Assembly (NCBI GenBank): GCA_037179515.1
Contig: JAXCGZ010022649.1
Span: 1-64,000 of the forward strand
Length of the DNA stretch: 64,000 nucleotides
DNA from: Halocaridina rubra
Taxonomy: Eukaryota; Arthropoda; Malacostraca; Decapoda; Atyidae
Direction of reading: 5' to 3'
The notes under the pieces: model-generated
Database searches by the model: none
Told to the model about the DNA's origin: nothing
What the model saw: only the letters and a program-made list of their open reading frames with translations
Made by a program: the position numbers and the translations under genes
In this document: one piece after another, positions 22,201 to 34,200 of the stretch
How positions within the stretch are numbered: position 1 is the stretch's first letter
How the letters are laid out: each line of letters starts with the position of its first letter

Positions 22201-25200
22201 TTAGTTGCAAATACTTCAAAAGGTGGTTTTGCCTTTTTTGCATTGTAAATATTTCTTGCTAATCAAAATTGAATGCATACTGCATTTATCTCATAGATTC
22301 TCCCTTTATCGTAAATAAAGTTTTACCATGTAAATTGCAAATAATGAATAAGTAATTTTTCCTTATTGGCAATGCAAACTTTTGTGGTTGCCCACAATTT
22401 AAGGAATGCATACTGTATTTGTCTCACTTATTCTTCATTTATTGTGAAGAAATTGATTTACTTTAATGCCGGCAGATAATTAATGGTTTTGTATGCTCTT
22501 ACGGTAGTGTAAATATTTCTGGTTAGCTGTGACTAACCAACATATTTTCATCCGGTAGAATAATATTGGAAATTCATTATTTCTGTGCTCATGCCTTCAG
22601 TTTTCCCATTATTAACAGTGTGTCATTACTGTTTCTGCAATTGCAGTGTCCTCTATTCTACTCTGCCTGTGTGACAGAGGTGATCGTCGAGATGAGGCCA
22701 AAGTCTTGGCATCCGTCTGTGGTATCGGGAATCGAAATCGTGCTCACCACCTCTGGGATTCAAGGTAGCATTCCATAAATTCAAATTTTAAATTTGTTCC
22801 AGCTTTCCAAAAATTAATTCAATTCTTTTTTTATTGTGTCCGTGCATTTCCAAAATTAAAAGAAAGTTGAATTCTGAGTATCACTGAACTGAGTAGTGGC
22901 ATTGGGGTGTGCAAGGAATATTTGTCCTGTCTGTTTGTGAGCTCTTAACCGAGTTCAGTACTTTGAGTCCCCTTAGTAAAATATAAAGTTAACAACCTTC
23001 CCACATACAGCACATACGTATACAGTACAACAATGCCTAGTACTATACTTCTGTCAACCTCAGCAAACTTTTTCACAAAAAGATCATATTTACAGCTATG
23101 TATTTGGTAACTTCGTACATAAATTAAGGCCAATTCCTTCAGACAACCAAATATAAAAACAAATAATATAAATAAAACCATTAACTTGATACAGTATATA
23201 TGTATACAACAATGCCATGAAACTGTTCTTCTGCCAGGTTCACAAACTGTTCAGCGCACAAAGTTTGAATTTACAGTACATCCCAGGTAGGTCAAAAAAT
23301 TTATTTAGTAATAATTTATTAATTATTTATTGACCTCTGATGTAAAGGAGGAACGACGTAAAAAGGTGACCCCCTAAGCATTACTGTTTCATACCTGCGA
23401 ACTGGTTCCAGATTTTGCTGGCAAGATAGAACAGGGATATTGCATCTCTGACAAATCTGCACTAATTGTCTGCGGACTTCCACTGCATAAGATAAATTAC
23501 GATAATTCAGGAAATTTTCATGGCACCACATCTGCAATAAATAAATAGGGAGGATATGAGTTTCCATGTTACTTTTAGAAACTAGAACTTAAAAAACCTA
23601 CAATATTGATACACTGCTTCAAACCAAATCAATTGACATACCATACACATTGTTTTATTTTCTTGTGAACTAACTTACCGTGTGCAGTGTTTTATTCTCT
23701 GAATCGACTGACATGTCTTATAACTGTGTAAAAAACATAACAAGGAAATAATGCATGTAATTTACGATTTGGTTATTTTTGGTGCTTCTTTCACTGTCAC
23801 TGATAAAAACTGAAAGCATTTTCCAAACTTGTTCCTCACTGTAATGATGTGTCTCAATATAGGATGCAAACATTTAACCCAGTATATAGCTTTCCTAAAG
23901 TTTCTATGGCACACAAAGAGAGAAGACAATTTTCAGAGAAACAATGCCAGAAACTAATTATCAAGTGTGATGGGATAGGGACTGCAAGGGTATTTTGAGT
24001 GTCTTGCAATAAAAAAAAATAAAAAAGTGTTATTATAAGATGCATAGGAAGCTTGATAATAGTGCTCTCTATTCTGACAGGTAAAAGGAGTACAAAAACA
24101 ATGCAGTCAAAGCAAATATGCAGAAAGTGGGGACAGATGTTATCAGTAAAAATAAGCTCGTATCTGTGCTAAAAGACACATCATGAAGCAGACCACTGCA
24201 TGATTCCACAGCAATACATGACTCTATAATCTCCTTGAGACAACACAGGTAAATATACTGAACAAATACTGCTTTCTAAAGGTGATCTTCCTAAGGAAGC
24301 CAAAAAGAACATATTCCTCATATTATGGCCTCTTGTCATGTTAGTTTATGAAAGGCAACACATTAGGTCAGGAAAGTAAAGTTAGGGTCAAGCTGGACAT
24401 GGCTGGGAGGCCATATAAATTGCTAATTTATCAAGTTCCTTATTCTTATGTAAAAATTCACAGCCTGAACAAAGTTATATACAATGCAAGGAAAAAAAAG
24501 CAGTGTAAACTCATTACAGCATAAAATAAACACATAGTCACCTCGCAATTTACGCGAGTTTAAACTATGCGAATTTGGATTAGTGCTTCTACAAAATAAT
24601 AGTTAAACAATTCGAAATACGCGTTTAACGCGAATGAGAAAAAACGAGGTGCTGAATGGAAGAAAAATGGACCTAATTACCAATAACCAAAGTTTGTGCC
24701 TCTGTATGCAGTATGGTCAGTCAGTACCCTCTACAAAATGGGATTTTCACCTTTAGTGGAGTGATTTTCAACATAAGTCATTGTTGTGTCGGTACTAGAC
24801 TCAAAGTCGTAGAGTTGTACCTCACCAGAATGACACCAATGTTGTATTATTGTTCTCTATTACTAAACTTGTAGTGTGCGAGGTGATAATAGATATGCAC
24901 AGGCTGATTTATATTTAAGTGTATTTAGTTATACACTTATTTTACACCTCAAAGCTCCCCGTCCCCTTAAGATAATATCTGAGATCTTATTCGTACCCCT
25001 GACAACTTCTTACTAACTCTTGTCTCTTACTGGTTCTTGCTTTCTTGTACGACCAAGATGGCAGGACGTGGTATACTTGGACAGCCTCAGCCAATAGGTT
25101 TCCAGAGAAAAGGGGGTTCCCACCCATATCGAGTAGTATTAGGGGCGTGGCTATAAGAAGGCCAATCGGACAGAAGGAGGGCCTATATGTGTATTTTCAC

Positions 25201-28200
25201 AGGTGCATGTGGATACGTACATGTATATATTGTTTTTCGGCTCTCGTGAGAACGACATAAAACTGTGTGACAATTCTGACCTCTATCGGCAATTTGCACC
25301 GGGGTGTGAGAGGCCTATGGGTTGAACCATAGATCTCTTGTCATTTCTCTGTAAACACACATCCTACCCAGAAAACCACCCTGGAAGTATCAGTTATGCC
25401 ACTTGAACACCCCTGACACCACGTGGGCTATGTTCTGTTAAACTTCGAAATTAAAATTTCTTTATGACACTCCCCACCACCACCCTGAAATGTCCCATTT
25501 TAGACGGAGCATTATACATTTTAGAGTGTTGTAATTGTTAATTATAATTATTTCACAAAAAAAATGGGGCAGAATTATCTAATCTGATGACTTAAGACAT
25601 ACAATTTCATATAATTATCTAAATAGAATCAATATAAAAAATTTCACATAATTATCTAAATAGAATCTATATACAAAACTTCACGTAATTATCTAAATAG
25701 AATCTATATCAAAAGTTTCACATATTTATCTAAATAGAATCTATATAAAAACTTTCACATAATTATCTAAATAGAATCTATATCAAAAGTTTCACATGAT
25801 TATCTAAATAGACTCTATATCCTTATCAAAATTTCCCTATGCTCCTTAATCCTCACTAAAGTTTCCTGAAAGAAATTCCATTGTCAAGGGACTTAATATA
25901 TATAAAACAAGTGATTGCTGAAAAAGACAAACAAAAGAAAAATATGTTTCTTACAATAAGCATTCTAAATAAAGAAAAAATCTAAATTAAGTATTCACAA
26001 TTACAATATATAGCTACTAATGAGTGACAAAATGATTATTAGTTATTTCTAAAAACAACAATTCAATACTAGTTTTAAGGAAACACTACTTAAAAATGGC
26101 TATAATACCAAATTAATATACAATACAGTTGGTTTATAAACAAAAATGATTATCATAGTACTAAATCAAAATACAAGCACTGTTGATGAATGACAACTAT
26201 TCATTAATGACACTTTCTATATTAAACCTAGGGTACATAGTTTCTCTTGTATCTATATATTACTTCTAGGGAGGCATTGAGGCTTTCTTAACTTAAATCT
26301 TAAAAGCTAAAGACACAAAAATATTTTTTTATGTTCCTGTGTGATGTCCACCTAAAATCTTTCAAAGACAGTGGGGATTTTTCCTTCCCCCATGGTCTTG
26401 TTTTACTTTGTTTATTGTCTTTTCACCTTGCGTTCTTCTTTTAATCCCCTTACTCCCTTTTATCCAATTATTACTAGGTCTTGGGATTATTCCCACACCT
26501 GATTCTGTCATCCCCTCACCTCTCCGGTGCGAGATAGGTCCAGGGTTGCACCCAGGAACTGCGAATTCTGTTTCTTGAGACTGGCTGGACAACTGAAGGG
26601 CTGTCGTGAAAAAGCTGATGTCATGACCTGAAACCTGAACTCTGAAATAAACCACGTGGGGTTGGAGATCAAGTATGAAATTGATACTCTCCCTTGTATT
26701 TTTTTTGGGCAGGGTAAATGCTTATGGTGGGTGACAACAAGATATATGGCTGGATCCATGGGCCTTTAGCACCTGGGCGTCAAGTGCCGCTGGAGGTCAA
26801 AACGGGCCAAAAGATAAGCTATTCCCACAACCACCAAACACACAAACATTCACCCATACGTATGTACATGCGCCTGGAGATATACCCAATAGGCCGGGGC
26901 GATTTGGACCCTCTTCTGCTAATAGGCCTGTTGGAGTAGCTCCACCCAAAAGAGGAAGAACTCCCTTTGGTTCTGGAAGCCTACTGGCTGATCTGTCCAA
27001 GCTGACACGCCCTGGCCTCTGGGTCCTTCAAGAACGCCAGAGGCAGTCAGACACAGAGAGCTTAGTTAGAACTTTCCCCAGGGCAGAAAAAAGATCTGTT
27101 TTGATATACATAAGGTAAGGGGGCATTGAGGCGTCAGATACGTTGTACTCTTGAATAAATTTAGTTTAAAATGATCCATCGCTTGTCTGTTCTAACATTG
27201 CACGTTACTGGTAATTAAGTAATTTGACAATACGTCAGTGGTGGCAGCATGGTACGATTCACGCTGAAATAATTATAAAAGAGACAATTTTTTATGCCTG
27301 TGGAAACCCGTGCGAAGAGAAAAAGAATGACAAACGTAGAAGAACAATACTCCTGGGCACAGGAAATGACTGAAGAGGACAAGATTCGCAGAATCCTCGA
27401 GCTAGAGGAACAATTACGATGCCTACAAACCAGTGCCGAGGCCGCTCTGTTGAGGAGAAAGAACGTGATTGACGGCGACAGCGAGACCAACGCCTCAAAC
27501 GCAGACGAACAGCCTGCCGCTCCGAATCGAGAAACGACGCAGGAAGCACTGCAGGCCAAGCCCCCACTCCATGCCCTTGTTGGAAAGGCGCCCCGAGGCA
27601 AAGACTGTCCTTTATACTTTGACGGCGCAAATGTAAAAGGCTTCGAACACCCACCCATATTCCCCGCAGCCGAGTTTCTGAAACATTTGGCTCTGCGGAT
27701 GAGAAGCGCCGAGTGGACTGACGAGTACTGCATAAACGAAGTGGTACAAAGGTGCACCGGATTTGCATCCGACACGATGGGAGAAGAGTGGTCGCAAATT
27801 AAATGTTGAGAAACTTTTAGGGAACGGTTCCTATAGTACTTCACCGTGTGACAGATTGACGAAACGCTAATTAACAAAATAAAAAATAGTGCTTGAAGAC
27901 ACGGAGAACAGTTGAATTGATATGCGAAGAGGATTGAATTCTTAACTAACTCAGTGAGTGCGATCACGGATAATCCGTATATGTGGCATAGTATTGTGCG
28001 GAGTGCTCTGTGGAACACCGTTCTGCCATTTCTTGCTGAAATCAACCATGCCAATTCCCGACATAGTTCAGCAGCTATTGAATTGGTTCGAGAACCATCA
28101 CTGACATGGTCTCTCTGAAGAAAAAATCGAGCAGGAAAGGCTCCTAGATGTGACAGAGATCCCCGTCGCAGCAATGGCGAACGAATGAGGGCCGAGGTCT

Positions 28201-31200
28201 CGAGCCAAGGAGAGAGAAAGATGAGAAAATAGTCACGGCCTGGGCCGCCGATGGGTGCAGTGCACGCAAAACGTGGAGCACAGGCACGCTGTTTAAATTG
28301 CCTAGGGTCCGGAAATCGGGCTGATAGATGCCCCTCTGAGAGAATGGTACATGAATCATTGCCATTTAAAAAAAAAACACCTTACCACCGACAACCCCGT
28401 TCGGAGAACATCCCGTACACTCAGCGGGGAGAAGCCGCCGCCCCTCCGGAACCAGAGATAGTGGACATCACCGGGCCAGCCCCTCAGCACAGCTAAATAC
28501 TTGTAATTTCTGTCTAATGAGTAATGGGATCTTATTAGTAAAAATTGCGGTCGGAGGACTCCGCCAAATTGCTTTGCTAGATACAGGCTCAGCTGTATCA
28601 TTAATTGATTGTAGTATAATTGCAGAACCCATTACTAAACTAGATAGTTCAGTAATAATAACTACCGTATAGTTGCCGTGGCTCAAGCGGAAGCGTCTGC
28701 GACTCTGAGGCATCAGGTCGAGGGTTCGTGCCCCGTCATGGTCTGAGGTTAGCAAGAGTATGCACTCAGGGTAAGGATTACATCTGCCAAAACAAGTCCT
28801 TCACAAGAAGGCAACCGTCCTACCCCTTGGTAGAAAAGGGAGTCCATGACGTAAAACTGGAACAACAAGTAATAATAACTACCATGGGAGATAATATCCC
28901 AAATTTTGTTAAAGTTAAAGAGATAGTGAAACAAGCGATTACATTTGAGGGGTGCCCCACAAAATTTACATGTGCCTTCCTTGTATAGCCTAGGTTAAGT
29001 ATTGAACAGGCAAAAGTAATAATTGGATTCGAGGACATGGTAAAGATGGGAATAAATATTGTTAATAAACGAGGGAAAACTACCGTAAACGTAAATGAGA
29101 GGGAAGTAGTTGCATGTTCCGATCGCGCTTCAATGTCTGCATGCCTGTTGAAAGAAGAGAACAATAATCATATTCTTGCATCGGGAAGAAATTATTGAGA
29201 GCGGTACTGCATGTGTCTTTGAAGCTATTTTCTCGTGGGTAGTCCCGGGTAGACAAGTCTTGTACGCAGAATTTATAATGGAATACAGTATACTGATTTT
29301 ATCCTAGTAAATTGTTGATAATTCCCGACAGGTCGCGGATATTAAGAGTTGTGTGTGTCAATATATCGCCGGTCCCATTAACTATTCCTAGAAACACGAA
29401 ATTCAACGAATTCGACGAGGTGCGGCAGTGTTACAGCATTAATGTTGTTGGGGTCGCTGAGGACCCAGAACGTATCGCAAATTTGCAGGCGTTAGCGAGA
29501 GGGTTGAGCGCTGCTGAGCATTCTGGTTTCATGACTGAACTTGTTGCTAAATATCATGATGTTTTTTCTTTAGATTCTGACCCCCTTGGGGAGTGCACCC
29601 TTGTGCCATTCGATATCAACACGGGAAATCATGCCCCCACCTTTGTAAATCCCTACCGCACTTCCATTGTATACGAGTGAAAATTAGAGGGAATGGTAAC
29701 TGATTTAGAGAAAAAGGGCATCATTAGATTATCTAAAAGCCCTTGGCATAGCCCCAGTGTAGTAGTGAAAAAGAAAGATGGAAACCTTCGGCTGTGCATA
29801 GATTTTCGCAAACTAGATTTGATTTCCGAAGGCGGTATATTCCCCCTCCCTATAATTGAAGATGTACTGTGTCACGCCAGCGGCGCTAAGTATTTTACCA
29901 CTCTCGACCTCCTGGCGGGGTACCACCAAGTAGTCTTAGAAGAGAGGAGTAAAGCAAAGACCGCCTTTTCAGTGAATAATAAACTCTATGAGTACAATCG
30001 TCTACCTTCTGGGTTAAAAAACACCCCCAGTCATTTCAGCATTACTCCTGGGCCTCATCAGTAACGCCGTGCTAGTATATTTAGATGACTTAGTAATAGT
30101 CGGAAAGACCTTTGAAAAACATGCTCGAAACCTTATTTCGATTTTAGAAGCTCTGAGGCACAATAACCTTTATGTGAAATTATCTGAATGTCAGTTTTTC
30201 AAAGCAGAAGTAGAATATCTCTACTTTCGTGGGTGTGGCAGTTATGCAAGATAAAGTAAAAGCCATAGAAAATTATTCAAGACCCAAAACTTGTAAAGAT
30301 GTTAGATTCTTTCTCGGACTTTGCTCGTACTACTGTAAATTTATCGAGAAATATGAGGACATTTCCCGGCCCCTAGATAGACTTCGAAATGTGCATCAGA
30401 TCACCTGGACACCTGAGCACGAGACCGCATTTGTAGCTTTAAAGAGCGCTTTAATGTCTACTCAAGTACTCGCTCATCAAAAATTCGATCGAGAGTTATA
30501 TGTCACGTGTGACGCCTCAGGTGTCGCGATTGGCAGAGTAGTATCACAGATTGACAATGAGAGAAGGGACCGCCCCATTAGTTTCACTTCACAAGTGCTT
30601 ACAGACACTGAGGGGCGATATGCGATAATCAAACGAGAGGCAATTGCCATCGTGTTCATGTTAGAAAAACATAAATATTTCCTCCTCGGATATCTGGTGA
30701 TCATTCGTAGCGATCATTTACCCTTGAAGTACGTGTATGCAAATCCAGTAAAGACTTATGCAGTTTGATATAAAGGGGTTTGAGTTTGTACCTGGAAAAA
30801 GTAATAACGTAGCCGACGCCCTGAGCAAGGGAGTGCGGGAAGTCCTCGCCCTAGCCATTACACATTCGATGAAAAATGCAAGTCATAGCACTGTGGACAC
30901 GAACCGTCCAGCAACTACGGGGGACGATCGCGATTCCGCACACACACTTCTTCAGGGTGATGGGGAAAGAAACCCTCGCGAGGTAAATAAAAGTGTGAAT
31001 GGGGGAAGTGTTGAAGAGAGAAGACAGGGTGAGAGTGGCAAGTGAGGGAGCAAGTATGAATGAGCGGGAGGGAGGCATTTGTGGGTGGAATCGCAAGGAG
31101 CTCGTAAGGAAGCAAGACGGGGATAAGTTGTGGGGGGAGATGAAGAAACTCTTGCAGGGAGTGGCTGGCGAAATCCCTTCTAAAATTCGATGCTGAATCA

Positions 31201-34200
31201 ATTCATTCGTAACAGAAGAAGGATTACTTTATGAAATTTATAAGCGAAAAAAACAGAGAAAGGGGATATGCGGAAGTACTTCCTGTGTCACACGAGTCCC
31301 GCGGTTGCCCATATGGGAATAGAGAAAATGTATCGCTTGCTGAGTACCCAGTTTTACTGACAGGGGATGTATAAGGACATTGCAATGAATATTAAAGGAT
31401 GTCACTTGTGTAACTGCTTCAAAAGGCAACGTAGTACAGTCCCACCTGCCTGAATCTGGCCAAGATGTAGTTTTAAATGGGAAAGAGTTCATTGTGATTT
31501 GGTAGGCCCCCTGCCCAAATCGTATGATGGCTACTCGTACATTTTCGTACTTACAGATGAATGCACAAGATATACCTTCACGTACGCAATGAAGGATAAG
31601 AGCACGGCCTCAGTAGCCGTTGCCCTACACCAGTTCACGTTAGTATTCGGATTTCCTAGAGAAGTAGTAACTGATAACGGGCGCGAATTCAAGAGCAAAG
31701 TTTTCCGGGACTTATGCGAACTAGCGCAAGTTGACCATGTAGCGTTTCAGGCTTACAGACCGCAAGCTAACGGGTTAGTAGAGAGAAGAAATGCCTCCAA
31801 CATTGCACTATTATGACAACTCGCTGCTTTTGACCCCCAAGGATGGAATCTGAAACTAAAACAAGCGGAACAAGCTCTTAATTTCGCATATCATAAGTCG
31901 ATCGGTGACTCCCCTTATTTTCTTGTGTTTAGGGAATACCCCAAGCTTCCTTGGGACACGTTTGCCCCACAAAAGCTGTTGCCGGTATACGATATTGAGT
32001 CTTAGAATGTTTGTTGTAAACACCGCCAGAAAGACATACGAACTTATGGCGGCCATCCTGGACAAACAAAAAGAGAGGTAGGCAAGGGAGTATGATATAA
32101 GACATAGTACAAAGAGGCATGAAGCCAAAGTTGGCGATAGAGTCTACGTAAAATATGTCAAACGCCAGCATAAAATGTCCCCCTTTTATTTAGGTCCATA
32201 CCAAATATTAGAGATAACGCATGATAATATAAACTTAGAAATTTACGCAGTGATAAAGTTTGTCACTATCATTCCAGCTTGGTCATAAAGAAGGAGTGTG
32301 AGCTGACAAGAATGTCACACAGCAGTTTCCCGTATTTGAAAGAGACAAAGTCGATCCAGAAGCCGAAGAGACAGGGGAGGAAACGGCGCCCGTCCACACA
32401 TCTCCCCGCAAAAGCTAGCCATCTGAAGTCCATAAGACAAACATTGAGCAGTATTGGGGGTAGGAAAAGAGAGTAATAAAAGGAGATCACTCAAGATTAT
32501 AAGTTTTAAACTGTGGCAAAGGGGTATTAAAAGAAGGCAAACTCACAATCCTTGCCTTAAATGGCATTACTAAAAAGAGTAAAGAAGGTTTGAAAAGATG
32601 CTTCATAATTGTGGGCCATTCACAAGGGAAACAGGTAGAAATTGGACATAGTGACTTGTAGAAATTATTACAACATTTATTATTTATTATAATTTATCAT
32701 TATTATTATTTCAGGTCAGTTCAGGCATATGTTTGCTACTACAACGACAAAATGTGATACCACCTGCATCTGTTCCTGCTGCCTTAAAGGAGCACATAGG
32801 AGTATGAGAGGCTTGGGGAGTAAACCCTGTGAGAAATTCAGGAGGGAGAGACCCTAAGGTAGTTGATTGGGAGGAATGTTCCAAACCAACCTCTGGCATC
32901 TCTTGCAACGCTGCTTGATTTTAAATCGTATTGACTATGTTTTTCCTTTGGAGCTAATCAGCAGCATCAAAAGGGGGGAAACATAAAATGGGCTAGACAA
33001 TCATTCCATATATTTAGCCCAGTCAAGTAGCAAGCTTGCTGTTTTAACTGTTTTTCAAGACAAAAAAAAGCCATACATCATTAATTACAATTATTATTAT
33101 CATAAGCCAAGCAACAAGCCCAGATAAAAAGTCAAAGACTATAAATCAGATGGCTCCAGCAAAGGAAGAAATTTGGTAATGAAAAGGTTCTTTATCAAAT
33201 GGGGATTTCTAGACAATGTTGACCCAATATGCAACGTACAGATCTTAAAGGGACAGCTCAAGAGATGTTTCCTACTTATTATCTGTTAACTGTTGGGAAG
33301 GAAATCTCAAAAATAATAAATGTTACACAGCCTCGTACATCATACACAGCCTGTACTAATATATTAAGTCGAAGCAGACAATGAGAACTTTAATACATAC
33401 CAAAATATCATAATGTACACTCATTAGTATATACAAACTTGGTAGTTATCTACATAAGAGTTTGTCATTCCAGGATGTAATAAAATGGATCCTATTTCTA
33501 AATGAATGCATAATTTACCATGAAAGGTATGTTGAAAGCTACAATTCCTACCTTATTTTCTTTTGAACTTTTGAAAGCTCTAAATATTTTCAGCATGGTA
33601 ATATGATCTCCTTCAACAGAATGAAACTTCTGCCTTGCTCGTATTGCCAATTCCTTCTTTCCACTAGGGTTGACAAATATTGTTTCACTGGCCAATACTG
33701 CAACAATTGTCAGAACCTAGCAAAAAAAAAAAAAAAATAAAATAAAATAACACAATATTCATTTAATTCCAAATTCATTCCTATACACTGTAACTAAAAA
33801 GTAAGACTTCCACAGCCACAAAAGGAATGTGACAAGGTAACTTCTCTATTGGATTAAGAATTTAAATATTATCAGGAATACCTACCTCATCAGTACAACC
33901 ATGTTCTGGTCCACAAAGAATAGCCTTGGCATATCTTGGCTCTAATGGAAACTGTGCCATTCTCCTTCCTGCAGGGGTAAGTTCAAGGTTGTCTGAAGAA
34001 GCAATAATTGCACCTATTACCGACAGCTGCTCTACAGCTTCTCTTACTGAATCTGGACTCGGTTTATCTATGAAGTCAAAATTCAAGATATTCTTCACTC
34101 CCACTGCTAATAACTGCAAGATTACACTTGCTAAGTTGGACCTAAGGATTTCTGGAACAGGATTAAGAGCCATGGCTCTGAATTCTTCCTGAGTATAACC

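Noticed and set aside
24540..24652. A very short foldback element (CACCTCG...CGAGGTG).
   Set aside because: Arms are short and no target duplication is clear; mentioned only in the intron entry.
25595..25825. A CRISPR-like array.
   Set aside because: Units are contiguous ~36-bp repeats without unique spacers, in an intron of an animal gene: a minisatellite.
27215..28174. A 319-codon minus-strand open frame.
   Set aside because: It is the antisense of the gypsy gag region and has no recognisable domain; the plus-strand gag reading explains the sequence.
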